Notes: generated by a model not told the origin, from the sequence alone. DNA of 52,375 bases from CAZFNQ01 sp964520375 (GCA_964520375.1 CAZFNQ010000002.1:1-52375), one strand, 5' to 3'; counted from the first letter of the stretch, positions 23,858 to 33,228 are shown. Translations and numbers: made by a program.

Positions 23858-24943
23858 TTATGTGCTAAGACTATGCTCAAGGTAAGCGTTGATAATCGGC
23901 TCTAGCTGGCCGTTTAAGACCTTGTCAGGATCACTGGTTTCATAGCTGGTTCTGAGGTCTTTAACTTGTTTGTATGGGTGTAGCACATAGCTACGGATTT
24001 GGTTGCCCCACTCAGCCCGTTGGTTTGGCCCCTTGAGTTCTGTCAAATGATCTTTATGCTGCTCCAGCTGGAGTTGAGCCAGGCGCGAGCGTAAGACAGT
24101 TAGTGCCGTTTCTCGGTTTTGAAGCTGTGAGCGCTCGTTCTGGATAGCTGCGCTAATGCCTGTTGGTAGATGAGTGATGCGAACCGCAGAATCCGTGGTA
24201 TTGACACTTTGTCCGCCGTGGCCGCCGCTGCGGTAGACATCAACTTTGAGATCTTTATCATCAAGTTGAACCTCTTCTGGTCGCTCTATCTTGGGCATTA
24301 CTTCTACTTTTGCAAAGCTAGTTTGGCGCAAATGGTCAGCATTAAAAGGGCTAAGGCGGACTAAACGGTGGACGCCATGCTCACCCCTAAGCTGGCCATA
24401 GACAAAGTCTCCATCTATCTCAAACGTAGTACTTTTGAGGCCTGCTTCCTCACCCGATGACTCGTCCAATATTCTAACTTTATAGCTATGGCCTTCGGCC
24501 CATCGTAAATACATGCGCATTAGCATCTGTGCCCAATCTTGAGCATCCGTGCCACCTGCACCAGCATGAATGCTAACAATAGCGTCATTACTATCATAGG
24601 GGCCGTTAAACTTGAGCTGTTCTTTAAGTTCACCAAAGTGCTCGCTGGCATTGACTAATTGCTTTGTTAAATCTGCCAGTAAACTGTTATCGCCGGTTTT
24701 CGACAGCTCGATTATATCAGCTAGCTCATTGGCTAAAGTCTGCCAAGGACCGATATGAGCTATTAATTTAGCTTGCTGCTTTAAATTGGCTTGGGCTGTG
24801 TTATTATCTGACCAAAAATTTGGCGCCTGAGCTTGGATTTTTAACTCTTCTAGCTCTTTTTCGTCTTTAGTCAGCTTTAATCGATCAATAGCGGAATCAA
24901 CTTCTTGCTTCAAAACTTCAGCCTGTTTATTTATCTCTTGCAT
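23858..24943 (-). CDS. prfB: Peptide chain release factor 2
   Basis: The 361-aa factor ends translation at UGA and UAA. It carries SPF (in LVRLSPFNADH), the RF2 codon-reading tripeptide, and GGQ (in GGHGGQSVNTTD). The N-terminal coiled-coil region is complete in one frame, so the programmed +1 frameshift found in most RF2 genes is missing and this route of autoregulation is lost. RF2 presence agrees with UGA being a stop in this genome. The ATG lies 6 nt behind TGC-TATAAT. Confidence 0.96.
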   Translation of the reverse strand: MQEINKQAEVLKQEVDSAIDRLKLTKDEKELEELKIQAQAPNFWSDNNTAQANLKQQAKLIAHIGPWQTLANELADIIELSKTGDNSLLADLTKQLVNASEHFGELKEQLKFNGPYDSNDAIVSIHAGAGGTDAQDWAQMLMRMYLRWAEGHSYKVRILDESSGEEAGLKSTTFEIDGDFVYGQLRGEHGVHRLVRLSPFNADHLRQTSFAKVEVMPKIERPEEVQLDDKDLKVDVYRSGGHGGQSVNTTDSAVRITHLPTGISAAIQNERSQLQNRETALTVLRSRLAQLQLEQHKDHLTELKGPNQRAEWGNQIRSYVLHPYKQVKDLRTSYETSDPDKVLNGQLEPIINAYLEHSLST

Positions 24944-24989
24944 GCCCTGATTATAGCAGTGTTTGTATGAGGTCGACCGCTGTCAATAA

Positions 24990-26273
24990 TTACCAAAGAA
25001 TCTTAAGCTGTTTAGACATTTTGGTAGCAAATTCTTCCCCGACGTTTCCTAGCACGCCTAAACCCCAAGTTTTTTCGGCGAACAGTTCCTCCATAACATT
25101 TACAATCCGGTTGCGTGATACAGCTTTTATGCGTTCCGGTACCTTATAATAATCGTCAATCTCATCATCAAAAAAATAGCGATAGCTATAGCCAGCCGCG
25201 GTGCCGCCAACTGTTTGGCCGCTGCGTTGGTAGCGCCCCAAAGAATATTGCTTGGCAGCAGCGACATCTTCTTCTTTTAATTTACTTTTAAAAACACTCC
25301 TCAGTTCTTTAATAACAATATCCAGTAGTGGCTGAGCGTTTTTAGGCAAAACTTGGGCACCAATCCACCAGCCACTGCTAGCTTTTGTCTGACCAAAACC
25401 CGAGCTCATACCATACACTAGCCCTCGTTCACGGGCGGTACCTAAAATTAGTGAATACAAAGTTTCAGTTAGCATTGTATTGACCAGCCCTAGGGCATCA
25501 ACTTCCGGGTCACGTAAACGACGGCCCATGAAGGTATCTAAATAAAAATACAAGTTATCTACGGTGTTGTTGTGAATATATAGCGGCTTAGCTAAGCCGC
25601 GGGGTGTTTCTTCTGGTAACTCAAGCCTGCCCTTTCCTTTTGGTAGCTCTATGGAGCTAAGAATTTCTTTTATTTGTTTGCGGCGCTCAGGCAACAACTT
25701 ACCGGCAATTACAAAACGCATGTTAGAGCTAGTATGCGTTCTTTTGTAATGTCCGCGAATGTCATTTAAATTAACATTATCCATGAGCTTAAGACGCGCT
25801 TGGTCAGTAAGCATTTTAAAGCCATACTTATTACGCAAAGCTAAACTTAAATGACGGAAGTGGTTGTTAGACCGACCGGTTAGTTCCTCGCGCACATTGC
25901 CGAACTCGGCATCAAATTCTTCTTGCAGGAATAAAGGTTTAGTAACAGCTACTAGCAGCAAATCCAATATTCTATCCCACTCTAGTTCCGCGCATTCCGA
26001 TTCATAAGTAATCTCATAACTACTTGTGCTGGCGTTGGAATAAGCACCGTTTTTCTCGAACTCAGCCTGAAAGGTGCGAGCCTTGGGAATAAGCTTGTTA
26101 GCTCCCAGTAATACATGTTCCATCAAGTGAGCAGTTTCCCATTTATCTGGCGGCGCATAGCAATCACCGGCCCTAAAGTTAACGTCAAAAGTCATAACCG
26201 TAGCATCTGGGACATGCACCAGCAACCCACGTGCGCCGTTAGGCAGAACAAGCTCACTGACATTATGTTTCAC
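24990..26273 (-). CDS. M16 family zinc metallopeptidase
   Basis: The 427-aa protein has the inverted zinc motif HLMEH (about residues 48-52) and the downstream Glu in FGNVREEL, so it should be active. The second half is the inactive M16_C repeat (LYSLILGTARERGLVYGMSSGF region). Such peptidases degrade small peptides in a clamshell cavity. The GTG start overlaps the secA stop as GTGA, coupling the two genes. A role in degrading cleaved signal peptides is possible but unproven. Confidence 0.9.
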   Translation of the reverse strand: MKHNVSELVLPNGARGLLVHVPDATVMTFDVNFRAGDCYAPPDKWETAHLMEHVLLGANKLIPKARTFQAEFEKNGAYSNASTSSYEITYESECAELEWDRILDLLLVAVTKPLFLQEEFDAEFGNVREELTGRSNNHFRHLSLALRNKYGFKMLTDQARLKLMDNVNLNDIRGHYKRTHTSSNMRFVIAGKLLPERRKQIKEILSSIELPKGKGRLELPEETPRGLAKPLYIHNNTVDNLYFYLDTFMGRRLRDPEVDALGLVNTMLTETLYSLILGTARERGLVYGMSSGFGQTKASSGWWIGAQVLPKNAQPLLDIVIKELRSVFKSKLKEEDVAAAKQYSLGRYQRSGQTVGGTAAGYSYRYFFDDEIDDYYKVPERIKAVSRNRIVNVMEELFAEKTWGLGVLGNVGEEFATKMSKQLKILW

Positions 26274-28882
26274 TTACGCTTTTTCCCCTTGTGGCGGCGT
26301 TGGCGTTCAGCCTTACGGGCTTTTTTACGGTTTTTGGCAGATTGGTGCTTTTTAGTAGCAACCGCCTCAGGCCCAGTCTTAAAGTCGCTTTCAGTAAATT
26401 CTTCAGCGTCTATTATTCTATCGGCGTTATCTACAGATTGGCGTGCAGCCCTGGTAAGTTCGGTTTCGGCTGGGCGGTCTAGCTCATCTTCAGCAACCGT
26501 TTCAGCGTGAGACAGAGCCCTAACCACATCGTGGCGTAAGCTGGCTTGCATAGCATCAAAAATAATCTGGCCTTGACGTCTATATTCCACTAGCGGATCA
26601 CGTTGGCCAACGCTAATCCAGTGAATGCCTTCGCGCAAATGATCCATATTCTCAAGATGCTGCATCCACAAATTATCAAGCACTTGAAGATAAATGTCGC
26701 GCTCAATCTTATGCATAATTTCTTGGTCATAGGTTGTATTTTTAGACTCATAAAACTCCAAGGCTTCACTTTCCAGAGCTTTACCAAATTTATCTGCATC
26801 CGAATCAAACAGCCTGTCTAGTGTTGGCTCATCAAACGGAAAAACTTCCTTGACGACATCTTCGTAATCATCACTGGTTAGCATGGGAGAAGTGGCTAGA
26901 TCCTGAGCTTCCTCGCTAATCATTAACTTTACACGCTTGCTGATGTCCGATTGGTTTAATATTTCGCGCCGCATCGCGTAAATGGCCCGGCGGTGGCGGT
27001 TCATAACATCATCGTATTGGACCACGTTTTTACGTTGGTCAAAGTTGTGGCCTTCGACCTTCTTTTGAGCAGCTTCCAGACTACGCGAAATAATACGATT
27101 TTCAATAGGCGTATCAGCATCTACTTTTAGGCGATCCATAATCGAAGCGATACGCTCGCCACCAAAAATTCGCATTAAATCATCTTCCGTGCTAACAAAG
27201 AACTGGGTCACACCTGGATCACCCTGACGTCCGCTACGGCCGCGTAACTGGTTATCAATACGTCGTGATTCGTGTCTCTCACTCCCCAACACAAATAGGC
27301 CGCCGAGTTCCTTTACACCGTCACCCAATATAATGTCAGTACCACGCCCGGCTATATTGGTAGCCAACGTAACCGAGCCTTTTTGCCCCGCGCCAGCAAT
27401 AATCGAGGCTTCGCGCTCATTATTCTTGGCATTAAGGACTTTATATGGCACAGCGGATTTTTTAAGCAAACTAGCCAAGACCTCATTTTTCTCTATTGAG
27501 ACTGTGCCAATTAGTACTGGCTGGCCGCGTTGGTGCAAAGTTTTAATTTCACTAACTATGGCACCGAACTTAGCGTCTTCAGTCTTATAGATCCTATCCG
27601 GCCTATCAGTACGAATCAATTTACGATTAGACGGTATCTCGACAGTGTCCAGTTTGTAGATTTCATGAAACTCTTCGCTCTCAGTCATGGCCGTACCGGT
27701 CATACCCGATAGCTTTTCGTATAAGCGGAAATAGTTTTGGAAAGAAATTGTGGCCAAGGTCATAGATTCTTCCTGTACCTCCACGCCTTCTTTGGCTTCT
27801 ATGGCCTGGTGCAGTCCTTCATTATAGCGTCGGCCTTTTAGTAGCCGTCCAGTAAACTCATCTACTATTACAATTTCACCATCAGCTGTGACTACATAAT
27901 CCTTATCTCGCTTAAATAATGCCTGGGCACGTAAGGCCTGTTCCAAGTGGTAAATCGTGCGGATATTATCAGTTCCATATAGTCCTTGGATACCTAAAAT
28001 CTTTTCTACATGTTCTACGCCGTCATCTGTTAAAATTACAGATTTACGCTTCTCATCGACTTCGTAATCAGTGTCTACTTTTAGCTGTCTAGCCACTTTA
28101 GTAAATTGAGCATAGGCACTGCCGCTAGTCACAGCCGGGGCACTAATAATTAAAGGCGTACGGGCCTCATCAATTAATATTGAGTCAACTTCATCTACAA
28201 TCGCAAAGTGCAGATCGCGCTGACGAAGCTGATCTAATTCACGGACCATGTTGTCACGCAAATAATCAAAACCAAATTCGTTGTTAGTGCCATAAGTAAC
28301 GTCAGCCGCGTAAGCTTCCTGGCGAGTGCCGCCTTTTAAGTGTCTAAAACGTTCATCATCATGATCGCGGTTTGTGTAGTTGGGGTCATATAAATATGAC
28401 TCGTCGGCAATAATTACGCCCGTAGACAGTCCCAAAAAGTTATAAATTTGACCCATCCAGCCGGCATCACGTTGGGCCAGATAATCGTTAACTGTTACAA
28501 CGTGAACGCCTTTTTCGGTTAAGGCGTTCAAGTAAACTGCCAGGGTGGCAACTAAGGTTTTGCCCTCACCCGTCTTCATTTCCCCCACATTACCCTCATG
28601 CAAAACCATGCCGCCGATTAATTGCACATCAAAGTGACGTTGACCCAAAGATCGCTGAGCAGCTTCACGGACCACAGCAAAAGCATCGGGCAAAATTTTA
28701 TCCAGGCTTTCTTTTTTAAGACGATCCTTTAATATCTTAGTTTGCTCGCGCAATTTTGCATCACTTAGTTTTTTATATTTCGGCTCAAGCCTGTTGATTT
28801 CATTCACCCGCTTTTTAAGCCGTTTAATTGTTTTGTGCTGAGGATCGCCCAACACACGTTTTAATATCTTCTTCACTGCCAT
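26270..28882 (-). CDS. secA: Preprotein translocase ATPase SecA
   Basis: The 870-aa motor pushes preproteins through SecYEG. Visible are Walker A (MKTGEGKTLVA), the DEAD-like DEVDSILIDEAR, the preprotein cross-linking domain, and helicase motifs NIAGRGTDIILG and QLRGRSGRQGDPG. The helical scaffold ends near LWMQHLENMDHLREGIHW. The usual C-terminal zinc finger (CxCxSGx8CH) is absent, replaced by a very basic tail (KNRKKARKAERQRR). SecB/phospholipid targeting through the zinc finger is therefore missing. A GGGAG lies about 13 nt before the ATG. Confidence 0.97.
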   Translation of the reverse strand: MAVKKILKRVLGDPQHKTIKRLKKRVNEINRLEPKYKKLSDAKLREQTKILKDRLKKESLDKILPDAFAVVREAAQRSLGQRHFDVQLIGGMVLHEGNVGEMKTGEGKTLVATLAVYLNALTEKGVHVVTVNDYLAQRDAGWMGQIYNFLGLSTGVIIADESYLYDPNYTNRDHDDERFRHLKGGTRQEAYAADVTYGTNNEFGFDYLRDNMVRELDQLRQRDLHFAIVDEVDSILIDEARTPLIISAPAVTSGSAYAQFTKVARQLKVDTDYEVDEKRKSVILTDDGVEHVEKILGIQGLYGTDNIRTIYHLEQALRAQALFKRDKDYVVTADGEIVIVDEFTGRLLKGRRYNEGLHQAIEAKEGVEVQEESMTLATISFQNYFRLYEKLSGMTGTAMTESEEFHEIYKLDTVEIPSNRKLIRTDRPDRIYKTEDAKFGAIVSEIKTLHQRGQPVLIGTVSIEKNEVLASLLKKSAVPYKVLNAKNNEREASIIAGAGQKGSVTLATNIAGRGTDIILGDGVKELGGLFVLGSERHESRRIDNQLRGRSGRQGDPGVTQFFVSTEDDLMRIFGGERIASIMDRLKVDADTPIENRIISRSLEAAQKKVEGHNFDQRKNVVQYDDVMNRHRRAIYAMRREILNQSDISKRVKLMISEEAQDLATSPMLTSDDYEDVVKEVFPFDEPTLDRLFDSDADKFGKALESEALEFYESKNTTYDQEIMHKIERDIYLQVLDNLWMQHLENMDHLREGIHWISVGQRDPLVEYRRQGQIIFDAMQASLRHDVVRALSHAETVAEDELDRPAETELTRAARQSVDNADRIIDAEEFTESDFKTGPEAVATKKHQSAKNRKKARKAERQRRHKGKKRK

Positions 28883-29075
28883 AAAAACTTATATCTCCCT
28901 CGGTTTGTATGTAGGACACACATTTCAGAATATCAGGATATATTGTAGCTTATTTTGCCTCGACCGTCTGCCAAGATTTATCTATTTATGCCTCACCACG
29001 GGCAATTTGCAGTGCAAGGCCAATATATGTTTCTAGCTTAAGCCTCCAAACTAGCAAGCATAAGCGGTACTGTAT
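28883..29075. other. 193-bp intergenic region between hpf and secA
   Basis: No coding frame of note. On the minus strand a TACAAT near 28945 could be the secA -10, giving a leader of about 60 nt. A short palindrome TTGCA-C-TGCAA (minus strand, near 29010) is present. No tRNA or known ncRNA fold is recognised. Confidence 0.4.
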
Positions 29076-29441
29076 CTAAACGCTGCGGCGGCGTAATACT
29101 CGGGCTAATACGCGGCGGTGGATACGTGATTTAGAGTGGGTTTCTTTATACTTTCTTAGCTGGTTTTTAAGTTTTTGTTCCACGATATCCACTGCGGCAT
29201 ACATATTTACCGTTGTCTCCTGAGTAGTAAGTGTAGCTTGTGGCAGGAATAGAATAACTTCACAAGTAGCTTGTTTTCTGGCTTTAATGCTAGTTTCTTT
29301 AAGTTTGACCTCTGCATGAGCAGACTGGCGCACATGGCGGTTCATATACTGATCTAATCTGCCGATCTTTTTAACCACATATTTGCGCAAATCATCGTCT
29401 ATTTTGGCATGTACGCCGCTGATTTCTAATTTTTGAATCAT
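29076..29441 (-). CDS. hpf: Ribosome hibernation promoting factor, short form
   Basis: The 121-aa protein has the HPF/YfiA beta-alpha-beta-beta-beta-alpha domain (KLEISGVHAKIDDDLRKYVVKKIGRL, then VNMYAAVDIVEQKLKNQLRKYK) and a basic tail (RIHRRVLARVLRRRS). It binds the small-subunit decoding channel and silences ribosomes at rest. The C-terminal dimerisation domain of long HPF is absent. It lies just after serS (18 bp) with GGGAA before its ATG. Confidence 0.9.
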   Translation of the reverse strand: MIQKLEISGVHAKIDDDLRKYVVKKIGRLDQYMNRHVRQSAHAEVKLKETSIKARKQATCEVILFLPQATLTTQETTVNMYAAVDIVEQKLKNQLRKYKETHSKSRIHRRVLARVLRRRSV

Positions 29442-29459
29442 GTTTGTTCCCTATATTTA

Positions 29460-30713
29460 CTATACAATGTAATCTTTGCCATTTATGTATGGTTTTAGAG
29501 CATCTGGCAAAAGCACTTTGCCGTCGGCCTGCTGGTTGTTCTCAATCAACGCTATATAGATGCGACTAAAAGCGGCGGCCGTAGCGTTAAGCGTATGCAC
29601 GAAATTTATTTTACCGTCCATGTCTCGATAACGGATATTTAAACGTCGAGCTTGATAATCTGTAACGTTTGAACAACTCATTAGTTCACGGTAAGTTTTA
29701 TCGATTGGGCTATAATACTCGATATCAAATTTTTTGTATGCCGGCGCACCTAAATCGCCAGATGCAATGCGAACCAGCCTATAAGGTATGCTCAGGATTT
29801 GGCAAATTTCTTCCTCTATAGCAATAAGTTTCTGGTGCCATTGCTCACTATCTTGGGGCTGACAAAATACATATAGCTCTAACTTATTAAACTGATGCAC
29901 ACGGAATAGACCTTTACTGTGCTTGCCGTAAGCACCGGCTTCACGGCGATAGGATGGGCTGATACCAGCGTACAATTTAGGCGCTTGGTTTATATCTATA
30001 ATTTCATCTGCATGATATCCAGTCAGTGGTATTTCTGCAGTCGCTATTAAATGTAAATCTTCATCTGCTACTTTATAAATTTGTTGCTCCTCACCTTTTG
30101 CCAAAAAACCGGTACCGTCTATCGTTTTTGTATTTACCAAATGCGGTACGCTCATTAATGTAAACCCGTGTTTTAGTGCAGTTTGCAGACCAAGCTGAAA
30201 AACAGCCTGTTCGAGTTCTACCAAAGCTCCCAAAGTGAAATAAAACTTGTTACCAGCTACTTTGGCACCGCGTTCGAAATCCAGCAAGCCACGTTCCTGG
30301 GCCCAAGTTAAATGGTCTTTTACATCAAAACCTTTAGATTCAGAGCTACCCCATTTTTTTACTTCTTGATTGGCAGATTCGTCTCCAATTGGCGTATCAT
30401 CTGGGAAGGTGTTAGGCACAGACTTGAGTAACACCTGAAAGTCTGTTTCTACTTGTTCGAGTTGTTTATCTAGCTCATTTAACTGTTGCTTGGATTCTTT
30501 AAGTCTAGTACGTTGCTCTTCGCTCGGTGGTTGGGCTTTAAATTCCTCGGATGCTTTATTTAGGTTAGCCCTTAGTTCATCTGTTCTTTGAATAAATTCC
30601 CGCCGTCTGTTATCCAGATCTAAAAGATGATTTATATCTATATCGTAACCTTTTTGTTTGGATTTTTCGGCCACTCGTTGGCTATTGTCCCGGATAAACT
30701 GAATATCTAACAT
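29460..30713 (-). CDS. serS: Seryl-tRNA synthetase
   Basis: The 417-aa class II enzyme charges tRNA-Ser. It has the N-terminal tRNA-binding coiled coil (about 25-100) and class II motif 2 around YRREAGAYGKHSKGLFRVHQFNK, with motif 3 near TLNATAAAFSRIYIALIENNQ. The serine-site Glu and the LIATAEIPLTG segment are also seen. Length is normal. A TATAAT ends 6 nt before the ATG, partly inside the end of the upstream nuclease gene, so it can be transcribed on its own. Confidence 0.97.
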   Translation of the reverse strand: MLDIQFIRDNSQRVAEKSKQKGYDIDINHLLDLDNRRREFIQRTDELRANLNKASEEFKAQPPSEEQRTRLKESKQQLNELDKQLEQVETDFQVLLKSVPNTFPDDTPIGDESANQEVKKWGSSESKGFDVKDHLTWAQERGLLDFERGAKVAGNKFYFTLGALVELEQAVFQLGLQTALKHGFTLMSVPHLVNTKTIDGTGFLAKGEEQQIYKVADEDLHLIATAEIPLTGYHADEIIDINQAPKLYAGISPSYRREAGAYGKHSKGLFRVHQFNKLELYVFCQPQDSEQWHQKLIAIEEEICQILSIPYRLVRIASGDLGAPAYKKFDIEYYSPIDKTYRELMSCSNVTDYQARRLNIRYRDMDGKINFVHTLNATAAAFSRIYIALIENNQQADGKVLLPDALKPYINGKDYIV

Positions 30714-30720
30714 GGCTACA

Positions 30721-31527
30721 TTATACCTTTTTCTTTTTTCCCTTTTGCTTAGTTTGTAAATCTCTAAGCGTTAGCTCGGTGCGGGCTTTAGCATACGCAC
30801 AATAATCACATTCACCACCCATTGCGGCTGTACCTACAGCCGGCATATCGCCTTCCATACAAGCTTTCATTTTAATAATTGTGGGCTCCACCCAGCTGTC
30901 GTCTCCCTTATAAGGAATAACTTTGGTACGAAACTCTACCTTGTCAAAAAATCCATCCAAATCTAGCCTACCATTGGTATACACGAAATAGGCCATGTCG
31001 CTTACGTCCAAGCCATTTCGGCGCAGTAACCATTGGTAAATCTCCATTTGGCGCTTGTAACTTATTTGCCAGTCGGCGTCCAGAGTAATCTCCGCCGCCT
31101 TGGCGGTCGCTTTATAATCCACAACACTGACTTGCCCATTGGCATCGACCCAAATATCATCAATCGCCCCAAAGATATGCAGGTTAGTCGCTTCATGCAA
31201 GGCAGCCACGCCTGTAAAGTTATGTCGCCATTTATCCAGATCATCATGCTGAAACGGCACGGCATTGATTTGGTTGTCGGTCATTAGAGGATGCGGTTCA
31301 CCTTTGGCGCGGTAAACATCAAACTCTTTTTTTAAAAGTTCGTCTATTGCTTTGTTTATTTGAAACGGTGGGCTGCTGGGGCGTTTAATTTTAAGTCGTA
31401 CGTCGAGCCAAAAGCAACGGGGGCACTGTGTAAACAGTTCAATTTTACTGCGGGAAAGCTTAAACGGCGCCGTTTGCCCAGGTTGGTACGGTTTATTACG
31501 CTCTGTCCAATAATTATTTGCCCCCAT
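30721..31527 (-). CDS. RecB/Cas4-like PD-(D/E)XK nuclease
   Basis: The 268-aa protein has the PD-(D/E)XK core: IFGAIDDIWVD (about 118-128), VVDYKAT (about 134-140) and the QMEIYQWLLRR helix (about 158-168). Cysteines at the N-terminus (TQCPRC) and C-terminus (CDYCAYAK) resemble the Fe-S staple of Cas4/AddB-type nucleases. No cas genes or repeats are near, so a general DNA repair exonuclease is likelier than CRISPR adaptation. TGT-TACAAT lies 10 nt before the ATG. Confidence 0.82.
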   Translation of the reverse strand: MGANNYWTERNKPYQPGQTAPFKLSRSKIELFTQCPRCFWLDVRLKIKRPSSPPFQINKAIDELLKKEFDVYRAKGEPHPLMTDNQINAVPFQHDDLDKWRHNFTGVAALHEATNLHIFGAIDDIWVDANGQVSVVDYKATAKAAEITLDADWQISYKRQMEIYQWLLRRNGLDVSDMAYFVYTNGRLDLDGFFDKVEFRTKVIPYKGDDSWVEPTIIKMKACMEGDMPAVGTAAMGGECDYCAYAKARTELTLRDLQTKQKGKKKKV

Positions 31528-31535
31528 ATTAAGGA

Positions 31536-32150
31536 CTATTGTAACAGTTCTAGTAGTTGCGAAGGTTTGGAAACTAAGTAGTCTGGTTTGTGAGCCTTTA
31601 AGATCTTATCGGCGTTGTAACCCCAGTTTACAGCGATAGACACTATTTTGGCTTTTTTAGCCGCATCAATGTCCCTAGTTTCATCACCAATAGCATAGGT
31701 CTCTTTGGCTGACAGTTTGTATCTTCTAATTATGTGTTTAAGCGCCGTGGTTTTACCAAACAAGCCAGTGTTGCCGTGAATACCATCAAAATACTGATTT
31801 ATACCCTGACTTTTTAAAAACTTGCGGATATTTTGAGGACTATTGCTGCTCATCACAAACAGTTTATGACCCCGACTGTGTAGCTGGTCTAAAACCTGCG
31901 GTATACCATCAAATACCGACACTTCGGTTAGACGCTTGCCAAATTGAGTCCTAGCTTGCACGAGCAAGCTAGGTACGCGCCAAAGTGGTATACCAACGGT
32001 GCGTATAACATCTTTGAGCGTCATATTACGCAAACGTTGTACTTTATCTGGTGGGAATGGCTCGATTTTTGCCCAGCCATAAAATAAGTCCATGGCCAGT
32101 GGTAGCGAATCGGCAATAGTACCATCAAAATCAAAAATTATATTAGCCAT
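31536..32150 (-). CDS. HAD-family hydrolase (phosphoglycolate phosphatase-like)
   Basis: The 204-aa protein has HAD motif I FDFDGTIADS (Asp nucleophile near residue 7), motif II VMSSNS, a Lys after GLFGKTTAL and motif III AIGDETRDIDAAKKA. The short helical cap places it with Gph/beta-phosphoglucomutase-like phosphatases. The substrate is probably a small phosphate ester. It starts 4 bp after the heliorhodopsin gene and is likely cotranscribed with it. Confidence 0.88.
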   Translation of the reverse strand: MANIIFDFDGTIADSLPLAMDLFYGWAKIEPFPPDKVQRLRNMTLKDVIRTVGIPLWRVPSLLVQARTQFGKRLTEVSVFDGIPQVLDQLHSRGHKLFVMSSNSPQNIRKFLKSQGINQYFDGIHGNTGLFGKTTALKHIIRRYKLSAKETYAIGDETRDIDAAKKAKIVSIAVNWGYNADKILKAHKPDYLVSKPSQLLELLQ

Positions 32151-32153
32151 CTA

Positions 32154-32954
32154 TTAACGAAGTATGCCAAAAAAGATTTGCCAGGCCAACGCAGTTTTGA
32201 CCACAAAACTGATTATCATATAAATTTGCTCACCGTAAAGGTAATTGGCCCACTTGCCCTTTGCCCTAAACACTAGCCAAATATTAGCTGCCATGAACAG
32301 AGTAAGCACAAAAATAGATACATCAAGCCAATATACATAGTGAGGCAAGCCATTGCCATATAACAGAGCTCCTTTTATATAGGCGGCTACAACCAGCCAC
32401 ACTGCGCCGCCAGCGGTAATAAGACCTAAAAAGCTATGCCGCTGGACACGTCTAGTTGCTGTATTGATCTCCCCTAAGAAAGCCAGCAAGTTTAGCAATA
32501 CGACCAGAACAAAAATAGTTAAGATTGTTGAAACGTCATATATGCCATTAAGCATTGCTATAGCAATAAGCATGATGCCGCTACTAAGAGCGTAATTAAT
32601 CCACCGCAATTGGTTAAAACCCTGTTTTAAGTCTTTTTCATAGCGTTTACGCAGGTTTGTGGTTAAAAGAAAATGAACCAGCGCTGAAATCAGTAAGAAT
32701 GCTGCAACCAAATATGCCAGCCTGATATCAAATGCATGCCTAACAGCCAGCGCCATAACATTGTGACCAGCAGCCTGTGAGGCAAGTGTATCCGGAGCTA
32801 AATAATGTGTCACAACCGGCAGACTTACAGACTTACTAAAAATAAGTATGGCTACAGCTTGCAGGCCAAATAGCACCGCTAGCCCAATATTCCATTTGTA
32901 AAGGCTTTCAAAGTTGATACTTTTACTCCGTGATTTTGTCTTTTTTGCAGCCAT
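32154..32954 (-). CDS. Heliorhodopsin with Asn at the counterion position
   Basis: The 266-aa protein has seven hydrophobic helices and aligns by eye with heliorhodopsin 48C12. The retinal Lys is kept in SFVVKTALAWQIF (Lys253), as are LRW near 117-119, His94 in ALVHFLL, the TM4-end Glu (LGEIN, Glu162) and KGKWANYLYGE (about 232-242). Where 48C12 has the Schiff-base counterion Glu (RWVEYSLSSS), this protein has Asn120 (RWINYALSSG; codon AAT on the minus strand). His23 of 48C12 is also replaced by a hydrophobic residue. Heliorhodopsins bind retinal with the N-terminus inside and do not pump protons. A TATAGT ends 6 nt before the ATG. HAD hydrolase lies downstream; a small membrane gene and msrA lie upstream. 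Confidence 0.9.
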   Translation of the reverse strand: MAAKKTKSRSKSINFESLYKWNIGLAVLFGLQAVAILIFSKSVSLPVVTHYLAPDTLASQAAGHNVMALAVRHAFDIRLAYLVAAFLLISALVHFLLTTNLRKRYEKDLKQGFNQLRWINYALSSGIMLIAIAMLNGIYDVSTILTIFVLVVLLNLLAFLGEINTATRRVQRHSFLGLITAGGAVWLVVAAYIKGALLYGNGLPHYVYWLDVSIFVLTLFMAANIWLVFRAKGKWANYLYGEQIYMIISFVVKTALAWQIFFGILR

Positions 32955-32979
32955 GCGATAACTATATCATAGCCTGGGT

Positions 32980-33228
32980 TTATTGGCCTTTTTTATCAAG
33001 TTTAATTTTTTGAATAGCTAATATTGCCCATGTTGTGGCAATAGCCAAAGCAGTTAATGCCGAAAACCAGAGTCTTAAAGTTAGTAAACAGAAAGCAATG
33101 ACGCCAACTAAAATAATGTTCATGACACTTGTTGATGAAGCCGGTTTATCGTTACTTTTTATGCTGGGAACCATGGCGATAATAAAACATAACTGAGCGA
33201 CCGAGATAACTATGTCTTGCCAACGCAT
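32980..33228 (-). CDS. Small three-helix membrane protein, 82 aa
   Basis: Three hydrophobic segments are seen (about 6-22, 36-52 and 56-72) with a polar loop containing PSIKSNDKPASSTS, a Pro-Ser-rich turn as in small PQ-loop/SemiSWEET-like proteins; the similarity is weak. The C-terminus is basic (KIKLDKKGQ). TGC-TATACT ends 7 nt before the ATG, so it has its own leaderless promoter. It lies 25 bp upstream of the heliorhodopsin gene on the same strand; cotranscription is possible. Confidence 0.6.
   Translation of the reverse strand: MRWQDIVISVAQLCFIIAMVPSIKSNDKPASSTSVMNIILVGVIAFCLLTLRLWFSALTALAIATTWAILAIQKIKLDKKGQ

Noticed and set aside
28883..29075. Small RNA or tRNA between hpf and secA
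   Set aside because: No cloverleaf, SRP, tmRNA or RNase P features are found; only a short palindrome and a possible -10 element.
30721..31527. Cas4-like protein as part of a CRISPR system
   Set aside because: No repeat-spacer array and no cas1, cas2 or effector gene is present. The nuclease fits a general RecB-like repair role.
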